Positions 17,133 through 25,421 of a DNA stretch of 64,000 nt are shown in pieces. Each line of letters starts with the position of its first letter. Position 1 is the first letter of the stretch. Where the stretch lies: positions 1,705,579 to 1,769,578 of the forward strand of contig NC_007955.1 of NCBI RefSeq assembly GCF_000013725.1, given 5' to 3'. The notes beneath the pieces were generated by a model that saw only the letters and a program-made list of their open reading frames with translations, did not search any database and had not been told where the DNA came from. The translations under genes and the position numbers were made by a program. The DNA is from Methanococcoides burtonii DSM 6242. Its GTDB lineage: Archaea; Halobacteriota; Methanosarcinia; Methanosarcinales; Methanosarcinaceae.

Positions 17133-18383
17133 ATGTCAAAAATGAAGTTAATTGTAGCGTTTGTTTTATTGATGGCCATGTGCACAGGTGTTGCCGGTGC
17201 CACATGGACCTCTTCGATGTATATCACAGCCCTGCCTACATCAAGTGATGGTAGTTCTCCACCGCCACCACCGGCTACGTATGTGCGCATTTTTGGTGTT
17301 GATGACAATGCCACAGATGGCTTTGACAGGGATTACGATGTCACCGCGCCGCCTGCACCAACGGTTGATGCACTTGATGCATATTTTCCATGCACCCATG
17401 AAGTCGTAACGCGCCTTGCGGCCGATATGAAAGCAGATGCGGACGCCATCACATGGACTTTGAAGGTCACAGTTCCAAGTGGGTCTACTCTTGATATGAA
17501 TTGGGATGTGAGCAATTCTCCTTCCGAGAAAATGCTTGTAATGAACACTGGCAGTGCAAGCATTGATATGAAAACTCAAAGTTCCACCACTTTTGAAACC
17601 GGAAGTTATTCATTGTCCATAACTTCAAGCAAAATTGTGCAAGATAATTCCACCCCAACCCCCTCCTCATCAGGCGGCGGTGGAGGCAGCGGCACATCCG
17701 GTGAAGAATACGAGAACATCGAAGTAAAAGACGTCGTGCACAAACATATCGTAATGGATGAAGAAACGTCATACGAATTCAAAGACGAATCAAATGCCAT
17801 CGAGACAATAAAATTCACTGCACTCAAGAACGCAGGCGAGATCTCAGCAACGATCGAAGTGCTCAAAGGAAAGTCAGCATTGGTGAAAAATGACCCGCCG
17901 GGCAGGGTTTACCAGAATCTGAACATCTGGGTCGGGAAGTCTGGATTTGCGACATCGGACAATATTGCTGATGTGAAGGTCGGGTTCAAGGTTGAAAAGT
18001 CATGGATTGAGGCTAATGACATTGTTGTAGCAACGATCAGGTTGTGCAGGCATCATAATGACGTCTGGAATCCTCTCCCAACCAATAAGAGTGGGGAGGA
18101 TGATACGTACATCTACTTTGAGGCAAAAACACCCGGATTCTCGCCGTTCTCGATAATTGGCAGCACGGAGGAAGATCTGGTAGCACAGGGCGCAGACACA
18201 GAGCCAATGTCAACTGCCACATCGGAGCAGACCAGTACACAAGATAGTAATGGTGAAGGGAAGCAGAGCGATGAAGGTATCTCAATGTGGTACTTGGTCG
18301 GCGCGCTGGCAATAATGCTCATCGCCGGTGGCACATATTTGATGTACAGGACTAAAAAGGATGAGGACGGGGAAGTGTTGTAG
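17133..18383 (+). CDS. PGF-pre-PGF domain surface protein with C-terminal membrane anchor
   Basis: 416 residues: signal peptide (LIVAFVLLMAMCTGVAGA), a proline-rich stretch (SSPPPPPATY), a beta-rich domain, a Ser/Gly linker, then the conserved PGF-pre-PGF domain (from EYENIEVKDVVHKHI to TPGFSPFSIIG) and a C-terminal helix (WYLVGALAIMLIAGGTYLMY) with a charged tail. It is anchored outward on the membrane. It starts 13 bases after the beta-helix gene, so the two are probably one operon. It ends in TAG, unlike the other intact genes here. Confidence 0.82.
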   Translation: MSKMKLIVAFVLLMAMCTGVAGATWTSSMYITALPTSSDGSSPPPPPATYVRIFGVDDNATDGFDRDYDVTAPPAPTVDALDAYFPCTHEVVTRLAADMKADADAITWTLKVTVPSGSTLDMNWDVSNSPSEKMLVMNTGSASIDMKTQSSTTFETGSYSLSITSSKIVQDNSTPTPSSSGGGGGSGTSGEEYENIEVKDVVHKHIVMDEETSYEFKDESNAIETIKFTALKNAGEISATIEVLKGKSALVKNDPPGRVYQNLNIWVGKSGFATSDNIADVKVGFKVEKSWIEANDIVVATIRLCRHHNDVWNPLPTNKSGEDDTYIYFEAKTPGFSPFSIIGSTEEDLVAQGADTEPMSTATSEQTSTQDSNGEGKQSDEGISMWYLVGALAIMLIAGGTYLMYRTKKDEDGEVL

Positions 18384-18431
18384 CCCAACTTTGACAGTCA
18401 AGATTAATATAAGTGTTCTTAGTTATGTTGT

Positions 18432-18469
18432 GGCTGTCAAAAACTTTGGTGTTAGAGTTTTTGACAGCC
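18432..18469. terminator. Long perfect hairpin after the surface operon
   Basis: A 14-bp perfect inverted repeat, GGCTGTCAAAAACT / AGTTTTTGACAGCC, with a 10-base loop, between the surface genes and ariA. It probably ends the surface transcript. It could also insulate or regulate the ariA promoter that follows. Confidence 0.6.
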
Positions 18470-18475
18470 CCACAT

Positions 18476-18838
18476 ATTGAAGCAAACTATATACAACAAG
18501 AACAAGATTTTATTAATCATCGGAACTAATGTTGTAGTATCATATTCGTTTTTAGAGATGCTTTGGGGAGCTTTCATGAAAATAAAGAGGATCGTTGTTA
18601 AGAACCTATTTGGAACGTTCGACCATGATGTTCCGTTGAACACGGAAGAACATATCACCATTCTTCACGGACCGAATGGCATTGGTAAGACGGTCCTACT
18701 TAAGATATTGAATTCGCTATTCCGTTCTAACTATTATGAGCTTTATCGCATCCCTTTCAGCCGGCTCGAAATTGAGTTCAGTGATCGGAGCAGACTTTTA
18801 GTAAGGAAAAAACTACATCTGGACGAAACTGAACCCAT
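18476..18838 (+). repeat. Duplication A, copy 2 (intact ariA 5' region)
   Basis: Source copy of the 7741-8103 duplication. It includes the ariA leader with its GGGGAG ribosome site and the first ~88 codons. Confidence 0.9.
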
Positions 18839-19931
18839 TAAAGCTGAGAACAGTGGCTATCGTGAACTCGCATTCGAATGGCTTAAACCCACACATAAAA
18901 AGGTTCGTTACACGGTCAAACCCATTGATATTGAAGAAGTTTTTTCGACACTTAAGGTTGAGCACATGATACCTGAGCTTGAGAAGATAGATGATAACAC
19001 CTGGGTACATTTCACCACGCAGGAAAAGCTCACATCCGAGGAGGTCATGAGCCTTTTCAGTGACAAGCTCCCACAAAAAAGGAAAGATGAACCCGCATGG
19101 CTCAGAGAAGTGCTGGCTTCCATCAACATCTGTTTCATTAAGACACAGCGACTGCTAAGTATTTCATTCTCCCAATCCGTGGAGACAGAAAGAAGAACCT
19201 CTGTAATACCTTCTGTTATTAGTTATTCCCATGAACTTGCAGGCTCTATGCAGAAGAAACTTGCAGAATATGCAGCACTTTCACAATCCCTTGACCGCAC
19301 ATTTCCTTCAAGGTTACTAAAGACAGATAGTAAACATTTAGATACATCTATAAAAGAACTAAAGGTCGAACTTGTCAAATTGGAAGACAAGAGAAAACAA
19401 CTCATTGATGCTGGATTCATTGATTCAGAAGGCAGTCTTGACATAGAGGAGATCACAGATATCGATGAGAGCAATAGAAATTTCCTCCAGCTTTACATAG
19501 AAGATGTCAAACAAAAGCTCAGCGTATTCAATGATCTTACTCAAAGGATAGACCTTTTGATAAAAATAATCAATTGCAGATTCCTTTACAAGAAACTCTC
19601 GATCAGCAAAAAGGATGGTTTTGTTTTTACAACGGCAGAAAAGATGCCACTTTCACCAACCAAACTCTCATCTGGAGAGCAGCAGGAGCTTGTATTGTTC
19701 TATGAACTGTTATTCCATGTAGAACCTGAAGCTTTGATACTTATTGATGAACCCGAAATATCACTACATGTCCTATGGCAACAACAGTTCCTGAGAGACT
19801 TACAGGCGATAACCCAACTCGCAGGTTTTGATGTCCTGATAGCCACACACTCACCACAAATAATCCATGACCGCTGGGACCTTACCGTTGAGCTTAGAGG
19901 ACGCGATAATGAAGAGATACTTGACAGCTGA
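18576..19931 (+). CDS. ariA: PARIS-like defence ATPase AriA
   Basis: 451-residue ABC/SMC-type ATPase of the AAA_15/OLD kind: Walker A GPNGIGKT near residue 32, a long helical insertion, the signature LSSGEQQELVLF, Walker B ALILIDEPEISLH and the H-loop ATHSPQIIHDRW. The start LFGTFDH and the gene order with a DUF4435 partner match PARIS, in which AriA forms the sensing scaffold that holds the AriB nuclease until a phage trigger appears. The ATG at 18576 follows GGGGAG. The frame is open further upstream but lacks a better start. It overlaps ariB by 23 bases. Assignment rests on motifs and gene order. Confidence 0.78.
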   Translation: MKIKRIVVKNLFGTFDHDVPLNTEEHITILHGPNGIGKTVLLKILNSLFRSNYYELYRIPFSRLEIEFSDRSRLLVRKKLHLDETEPIKAENSGYRELAFEWLKPTHKKVRYTVKPIDIEEVFSTLKVEHMIPELEKIDDNTWVHFTTQEKLTSEEVMSLFSDKLPQKRKDEPAWLREVLASINICFIKTQRLLSISFSQSVETERRTSVIPSVISYSHELAGSMQKKLAEYAALSQSLDRTFPSRLLKTDSKHLDTSIKELKVELVKLEDKRKQLIDAGFIDSEGSLDIEEITDIDESNRNFLQLYIEDVKQKLSVFNDLTQRIDLLIKIINCRFLYKKLSISKKDGFVFTTAEKMPLSPTKLSSGEQQELVLFYELLFHVEPEALILIDEPEISLHVLWQQQFLRDLQAITQLAGFDVLIATHSPQIIHDRWDLTVELRGRDNEEILDS

Positions 19932-20766
19932 CGATATCGCGAACAACGTTCGAATGATGCGAACCCAGTTCAGGGGAAGTGTCTTGATAATAGAAGGCAG
20001 CACCGATATGAGGCTCTACCAGCGATTTGTGGATGATAAAAGATGTAAGGTCATCCCCGCCAATGGCAAGGAAAATGCTATCAAGGTCGTACAAATCCTT
20101 AAACGATCAAAGATAGAAGGGATTTTAACCATTGTAGATGCCGATTTCTGGAAGGTAGACGGGATAAGGAACGAGAGTAGTGATGTGCTTGTCACTGACA
20201 CTCATGATCTTGAGACAATGCTTATTGCATCAGAAGCGCTGGAACGTCTTCTTGAAGAATTTACATCACCGTATAAAGTTGAAGCGCTTCATATGCCCAT
20301 AAGACAACTCTTGCTCTACACAGCAATGCCATTGGGGCTTTTCAGATGGCTTTCTTCCTCTGGCAAAGATAAACTGTCTCTTAGGTTCAAGGATGTCGAT
20401 TTTGATCATTTCATGGAAGTACAGCCACTATCGATAAACATCAAACATCTCATACGAGAGGTGAAGGTCAACTCACACGGAGATTCCCTGAACGAAAGAG
20501 CCATACGCAAAAAGCTCATGAAAATGCTCAATGAGGATCATGACCCCTGGCAGATATGTTCCGGTCACGATGTTGTGGAGATACTGGCATTCGGGCTACG
20601 TGAGATCTTTGGCAATTCAGATGCACACCATACGAACGAAGGCATAATAGACAGAAGCCTGCGGCTTGCCTATGATATAACAATGTTTAAGAAGACCGAG
20701 CTATATAGTTCGATACTGAATTGGGAAGAAGAGAATGTGCCTTACATCGTTCTCAGTGAAGCTTGA
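19909..20766 (+). CDS. ariB: PARIS-like effector AriB (DUF4435/Toprim nuclease)
   Basis: 285 residues. The Toprim-like signature is visible as the Glu of VLIIEGSTDMRLYQRF, the Gly-containing IPANGKENAIKV and the Asp pair in LTIVDADFWKVDG. DUF4435 proteins paired with an AriA ATPase are the toxic nuclease of PARIS, reported to cut host tRNA after release. The ATG at 19909 lies inside the end of ariA, so synthesis is probably coupled. It is convergent with nrpR, 6 bases away, which marks the right edge of the island. Confidence 0.75.
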   Translation: MKRYLTADDIANNVRMMRTQFRGSVLIIEGSTDMRLYQRFVDDKRCKVIPANGKENAIKVVQILKRSKIEGILTIVDADFWKVDGIRNESSDVLVTDTHDLETMLIASEALERLLEEFTSPYKVEALHMPIRQLLLYTAMPLGLFRWLSSSGKDKLSLRFKDVDFDHFMEVQPLSINIKHLIREVKVNSHGDSLNERAIRKKLMKMLNEDHDPWQICSGHDVVEILAFGLREIFGNSDAHHTNEGIIDRSLRLAYDITMFKKTELYSSILNWEEENVPYIVLSEA

Positions 20767-20772
20767 CCAGTA

Positions 20773-21747
20773 TCATAGCTTTGACATGACCTTATAATCC
20801 AGAACTGTTGAGACAGGGCTTGTTGAGACAGGAATACCCGCCTCTTCTACAGCAGATATCATGTTCACACCAACGCCTACAAGGATACCAGATAAACCCT
20901 CTTCCACCGGAGCACCGCATAGATCATAAGCGGAAGAGCCAATGTTCATCACATTACCGAGACCGGAAGCCTCAAGCTGATGTAAGACCTCCTGTGCTTT
21001 ATCAACTGCGGAAGAGGGAATTGTGCGTATATTGGCAAGAATGCGACCATTCCCCGTATCGAGCACGTCCAGAACTGAAGTTGCATGCCTGATCATGAAT
21101 ATCTTTACCGGATCAATGGAAGTGCCTGAGTATGAGATCAGGTCCCTGAATTGTACGGGATCATTATGCTCCATTTCCAGTATGCCACCATATACCGGTT
21201 TCACAGGGATGCCGTTTCTGAGAAGCACCCCATCATATGTAATACTGCAAACTGTTGCTATACCCACACTGCCTTCAGGCACATATACACCTGAATCCGA
21301 ATCCTCTTCAAATATCTTAATGTTAGGACTGATGCACATACCACCTGATGCAGCATATTTCATGACGTCGAGAGCATTATCGAAATCGTTCTTGTCGAGA
21401 GTAGAAAGGTTGACTATAACATTGCCTTCTTTGGAGATGGGGTCGTAATTGGTATTATAGATGAGCTCTTCGATCCTTGTGATGACAAAGCCTAAGCGAT
21501 CGCCTATAAGAGCATCATCGAGTTCCTTTCTGCCGAAAGTGGTGATAGTACGCCCATTATAACCGTGTTTTTCAGTAAATCCCCTTTCATCAAGTATCCT
21601 TAAATGATAGCGTACAGCACGTTCACCCAGATTGTAACCACGGCTTTGAAGTTCATCGGCAATATTCCTTGCGCCTATGGGTTTATCGCTCTCGCTGATA
21701 ACACGCATAATCTCAATTAATTTACGCTCAATCTGGGGGTCGGTCAT
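20773..21747 (-). CDS. nrpR: Nitrogen-responsive repressor NrpR (NrpRI type)
   Basis: 324 residues. An N-terminal winged helix (about 1-75: SDKPIGARNIADELQSRGYNLGERAVRYHL) is followed by one DUF128/NrpR effector domain (about 80-320) with GGMCISPNIKI and the C-terminal GVGVNMISAVEEAGI. NrpR represses nitrogen-assimilation genes and is released by 2-oxoglutarate. A single DUF128 domain with HTH matches the NrpRI subunit of Methanosarcina. No GGAA-N6-TTCC operator is seen in its own upstream region. Confidence 0.9.
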   Translation of the reverse strand: MTDPQIERKLIEIMRVISESDKPIGARNIADELQSRGYNLGERAVRYHLRILDERGFTEKHGYNGRTITTFGRKELDDALIGDRLGFVITRIEELIYNTNYDPISKEGNVIVNLSTLDKNDFDNALDVMKYAASGGMCISPNIKIFEEDSDSGVYVPEGSVGIATVCSITYDGVLLRNGIPVKPVYGGILEMEHNDPVQFRDLISYSGTSIDPVKIFMIRHATSVLDVLDTGNGRILANIRTIPSSAVDKAQEVLHQLEASGLGNVMNIGSSAYDLCGAPVEEGLSGILVGVGVNMISAVEEAGIPVSTSPVSTVLDYKVMSKL

Positions 21748-21858
21748 TTATAGGCACCTGATATGGATTATAGGTCACAGCAATTTATATTGGCATTGCT
21801 CATTTAATAAAAGCAAAGGGTATATACCGGACATCAACTTAAAAGTAACTATTGCCGG

Positions 21859-23538
21859 TTATATCTTTCCTGTTTTTAGTATATAAACCATAAGCCATAT
21901 GCCCATAAAAGCAGCCACTGAAAATCCCATTAAGCCAAAAAGAGGAACACCCCCAATATGGGGTTCCATCCCTGTCTGAATAATAAGGGAGGAACCAACT
22001 ATAATGGCGGAGATGATGAAACTGAATGCAAGGCGATTGCTCGAGGAACTTATTTCCGCAACGATACGATCCATCTCATGAGTTTCGAACTTGAGATTGA
22101 GATAGCCTTTTTCTGCTGTTGCAAGTATATGAGAGATCTGTAATGGCGCTTTATGCAACATCCTTGCCGTCTGCCAGAGATCACTGTAGAGCGATTCTGC
22201 TATCTGCTTTGGTTTTAAACGATTGTGCATGATCCCCTTTGCATAAGGTTCAGCAACAACGGTCACATTGAAATCAGGCACCATCTGCAATGCAAACCCG
22301 CTGATCGTCATCAAACCTTTGAAGAGCAAAGCAATATTTGGAGGTATACGGATCCTGAATTTTCGCAGCAGGGTCATCGTTTCAGCGATCATTTCAGGTG
22401 TGTCAAGTTGTTTTAATGATCTGCCATAATATTTGCTCAGGATGTAACCGTATTCGATCTTAAAAGACTGAACGTCCAGTTCATCCGGAACCATTCCAAA
22501 GTCCCTCATCACCTCAAGATATTGTGTAACATCCTCCCTCGTAACGGCAAGAAGAGCATCTACAAGGAGATTCTTCACCTCATTGGATATGCTGCCTACC
22601 ATTCCAAAATCAAGAAGACATATACGGCCATCTTCCAGTATAAGAACATTTCCAGAATGCATGTCTGCATGGAAGAAGCCATCCTCAAAGATCTGTTTCA
22701 TGAAAGCCTTTGTTCCGTTCTCCGCTATCTTGTAACGGTCCAGGCCCATTTCTTCGAGGGTCTTGAAATTATCACATTTGACACCATCGATATACTCCAT
22801 TGTGAGCACGCGGCGAGTGCTGTATTCCCAATAGACATTTGGAATTACAATGTCAGGTTCATTCTCAAAATTTCTGCGGAAACGTTCAATGTTCCGGGCT
22901 TCCTGCGTATAGTCCATCTCAGCATGTATGGAGTGGTAGACCTCATCCACAACTTCCACAGGGCTGTATAGTTTTGCTTCCTCGACATGTTCTTCTGCAA
23001 AACCTGCAATGCTGTAAAGGATATCAAGGTCAGACCCTATGATCTTACGGATGCCTGGCCTTTGGACCTTAACAACGACCTCCGTTCCGTCAAGAAGTTT
23101 AGCACGGTGAACCTGACCGATGGAAGCCGCAGCAATAGAGCTACTGTCAAATGAAAGAAAAATGTCCTCTATCTTTTTCCCAAATTCCTCTTCGACTATC
23201 CTTTCAACCTCATCAAAACAAAAAGACGGCACTTCATTCTGGAGTTTAGCAAATTCCTCAGCATATTCTTTAGGAATAAGGTCCTGACGCATGCTCAGGA
23301 GTTGACCGAATTTTACATAGGTAGGACCAAGTTCTTCCAATACTTTACGCACTCTTTCGGGACCGGAAGACGGACGAGGGGGGGAAGTGAAACGACCTTT
23401 GAATCTCGACCTGAAAGAACCAAGTGGTCTGATGCCCATCTGGTCTACAAAATAACCGAACCCATATTTGACCAGGGTATCAATAATGATCCCATAGCGT
23501 TTTACCATGGAATACCTGCGTACCAGTTTAGAGGGCAT
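21859..23538 (-). CDS. ABC1/UbiB-family atypical kinase
   Basis: 559 residues. KxGQ-type motif in TYVKFGQLLS, the Ala-rich loop IAAASIGQVHRA replacing the Gly loop, VVKVQRPG with the ATP-binding Lys, ADMHSGNVL as catalytic loop and LLDFGMVG as metal loop. Two C-terminal membrane helices (about 500-555) anchor it. UbiB proteins act on or extract isoprenoid lipids; in a methanogen the partner could be methanophenazine or ether lipids, which is an inference. Confidence 0.88.
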   Translation of the reverse strand: MPSKLVRRYSMVKRYGIIIDTLVKYGFGYFVDQMGIRPLGSFRSRFKGRFTSPPRPSSGPERVRKVLEELGPTYVKFGQLLSMRQDLIPKEYAEEFAKLQNEVPSFCFDEVERIVEEEFGKKIEDIFLSFDSSSIAAASIGQVHRAKLLDGTEVVVKVQRPGIRKIIGSDLDILYSIAGFAEEHVEEAKLYSPVEVVDEVYHSIHAEMDYTQEARNIERFRRNFENEPDIVIPNVYWEYSTRRVLTMEYIDGVKCDNFKTLEEMGLDRYKIAENGTKAFMKQIFEDGFFHADMHSGNVLILEDGRICLLDFGMVGSISNEVKNLLVDALLAVTREDVTQYLEVMRDFGMVPDELDVQSFKIEYGYILSKYYGRSLKQLDTPEMIAETMTLLRKFRIRIPPNIALLFKGLMTISGFALQMVPDFNVTVVAEPYAKGIMHNRLKPKQIAESLYSDLWQTARMLHKAPLQISHILATAEKGYLNLKFETHEMDRIVAEISSSSNRLAFSFIISAIIVGSSLIIQTGMEPHIGGVPLFGLMGFSVAAFMGIWLMVYILKTGKI

Positions 23539-23626
23539 TCGTGATCACCTGCGATCAAATTCTATATGGCAACCTACTGCGAAGTTGTTAATGTATTAAA
23601 AAATAATTAGATGATAGAAGACGAAT

Positions 23627-23938
23627 TTATTCGTCTTTCATCTTTTCCTTTAACAGGGTTTCAAGATCATCGATCTTCTTATGGAGAGCATCGATCTCTT
23701 CTTTTGTAGCAAGATCTGCCTTGCCAAAGACGTCCTGCACCTTTTCAGAAACTGCAGCTTCGAAGTCTTTCTGCTGTTGTTTTTGCTTTTCAACCAGATC
23801 CTCTACGAACTTCTTACCTTCTTCCTTGTTAAACTCCCCATCCTCAACAAGGTTCTTTACAAGCTCATCGACCTTCTCTTCGGTTATAGCGTACATACCT
23901 AAGCCAAAAAGGCCCAATTTCTTTATGCTATCGATCAT
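23627..23938 (-). CDS. Phasin-like coiled-coil protein
   Basis: 103 residues, nearly all helical and charged: KKLGLFGLGMYAITEEKVDEL, then long heptad stretches to LETLLKEKMKDE. It resembles the short phasin/PhaF-like regulator proteins found in many bacteria and methanogens. The ATG at 23938 is chosen because GGGAGGT lies about 10 bases upstream. Its upstream region abuts the right end of the TnpB element. Confidence 0.65.
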   Translation of the reverse strand: MIDSIKKLGLFGLGMYAITEEKVDELVKNLVEDGEFNKEEGKKFVEDLVEKQKQQQKDFEAAVSEKVQDVFGKADLATKEEIDALHKKIDDLETLLKEKMKDE

Positions 23939-23990
23939 CAAATTATAACCTCCCGTATAGAGTTTAACTTTATTATGATATATAGTTTGG

Positions 23991-24180
23991 TGAACCACTC
24001 CACGCTTACACATGGAGCTTCCTGCTTCATAGCCCGTTCCATCGAACGCAACTCCACAAGCCCTTCCCCTCGTTCCGAAGGTGCTTCAAATATTTAGTAG
24101 ATTTTGATTTTGAAGTGCAAACTTCTTGACATTGATAGCGGCATTGATGTCCCTGTCGTGTTCTGTATTACATTCAGGAC
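23991..24180 (-). ncRNA. Putative omega RNA (right-end RNA of TnpB element)
   Basis: The 3' part of tnpB plus its downstream end contains the right-end RNA pattern. On the minus strand a stem CTCCATG / CGTGGAG (one wobble) is followed by the GGTTCACC end. By analogy with characterised TnpB systems, the bases just beyond 23991 would serve as guide (CAAACTATATATCATAAT). Confidence 0.6.
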
Positions 24181-25207
24181 AGCACCAATCTCTATCTTTC
24201 AAAGTCATTTTATTGTTGTGGAAACCACAAACATTGCATAATTTTGAAGATGGCTCGAATTGACCTATCTTTAATAGTGTCTTTCTGTACCAATCAGCTT
24301 TATATTCGAGTTGTCTAAAAAACTCACTCCATGAAACATCACTGATTGCTTGTGCAAGACAATGATTTTTCAACATACCCGAAACATTCAAGGATTCTAC
24401 TGCAATTGCTTGGTTCTCGCTTATCAGTTTAGAAGTAGTTTTGTGCAGAAAATCATTTCTTTGGTTTCGGATTTTTTCGTGAAGTTTTGCTACATTATGT
24501 CTGGATTTATTTCGGTTCTTTGAACCACTTTGTTTCTTACTCATTCGTTTTTGTAAGATTTTCATCCTATCCATACTATTTCTAAGGTGTTTGGGATTGT
24601 TAATTTTTTCACCATTGGAAAGTATAGCGAAGTTAGTAAGTCCAACATCTATTCCTAATGTTGTTCTATCTTCAAAAAACTGTTTTACAGGTAATTCTTT
24701 TCCATCATCTATAAGAATAATAAGATAGTATTTTCCAGTAGATGTTCTTGATACAGTAGCGGTTTTTAGTGTGCCTTCAAACTTCCGATGCAACTTTGCT
24801 TTTATCGGTTGTTTCAACTTCGGAAGTTTGATTGTATTAGTTTCAAAATCCACTGAATAATGTTGTGGTATCTGGAACGATTGTACGGAATTTTTCCTTG
24901 ATTTGAAATTGGGAAATCCCTTCTTTTCCCTGAAAAAGCGAGTGAAAGCAGATTCGAGATTGATAAGCGTATTCAATAACGATTGAGAATTGACCTCTTT
25001 TAACCATTCATTGTTTGGTTTCAGGTCATGAACAAGTCGATGCTGTAATTCGAATCTCGACAAGTGTTCTTTATTGACTTCATACGCTTTGTTCTTCTGC
25101 TCTAAAGCCCAATTATACGTAAACCTGCACGCACCAATATGTTTCATAAGAATCTCGGATTGAGATTCAGAAGGATACAAACGGTATTTGTAGGCTTTTA
25201 GCATCAA
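24086..25207 (-). CDS. tnpB: TnpB RNA-guided endonuclease (OrfB_IS605)
   Basis: 373 residues: N-terminal wedge region (KAYKYRLYPSESQSEIL), then a split RuvC with Asp in TLGIDVGLTNFA (~190), Glu in IAVESLNVSG (~274) and Asp in HDRDINAAINV (~354), and a zinc ribbon CNVCG...CPEC between the last two. All catalytic residues are present, so it should be an active RNA-guided DNA nuclease. It ends with TGA inside the predicted omega RNA. Confidence 0.93.
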   Translation of the reverse strand: MMLKAYKYRLYPSESQSEILMKHIGACRFTYNWALEQKNKAYEVNKEHLSRFELQHRLVHDLKPNNEWLKEVNSQSLLNTLINLESAFTRFFREKKGFPNFKSRKNSVQSFQIPQHYSVDFETNTIKLPKLKQPIKAKLHRKFEGTLKTATVSRTSTGKYYLIILIDDGKELPVKQFFEDRTTLGIDVGLTNFAILSNGEKINNPKHLRNSMDRMKILQKRMSKKQSGSKNRNKSRHNVAKLHEKIRNQRNDFLHKTTSKLISENQAIAVESLNVSGMLKNHCLAQAISDVSWSEFFRQLEYKADWYRKTLLKIGQFEPSSKLCNVCGFHNNKMTLKDRDWCCPECNTEHDRDINAAINVKKFALQNQNLLNI

Positions 25208-25365
25208 TATACGATATGTTTTAACAATATATCAATGTTCTGTAAAACAACGTTGTTTTGTAAATAGTACGGCTTTCATCCCACATCAAATCAAAGATTT
25301 AATGTGCATGTTAAATCTTCGATTTAACGTGCCTACCTTACGGAAGGGGACTTCTCGCCTGAAAG

Positions 25366-25397
25366 TTAAAAAACAAAAAGAGAGAAAAGAAGAAAGG
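25366..25397 (-). terminator. T-rich terminator of atwA
   Basis: On the minus strand a pyrimidine/T-rich tract (TTTCTTCTTTTCTCTC then TTTTTGTTTTTTAAC) begins about 25 bases after the atwA stop. The TnpB element seems to have inserted just beyond it. Confidence 0.55.
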
Positions 25398-25421
25398 ATG
25401 CTCAAAGCAATAAAAGGAACG

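Larger units (their letters stand above)
23991..25365 (-). mobile_element. IS605/IS1341-type TnpB-only element
   Basis: It contains tnpB but no tnpA. The right end (minus strand) carries the usual GAAGCAGGAAGCTCC hairpin ending near GTGGTTCACC at about 23991. The left-end region (25208-25365) has several small hairpins, including CCTT-ACGG-AAGG and AAATC-TTC-GATTT. It lies between the atwA terminator and the phasin-like gene. Without its own TnpA it would need one in trans to move. Confidence 0.7.

Noticed and set aside
21748-21858. NrpR operator (GGAA-N6-TTCC) for autoregulation
   Set aside because: No match in the nrpR upstream region.
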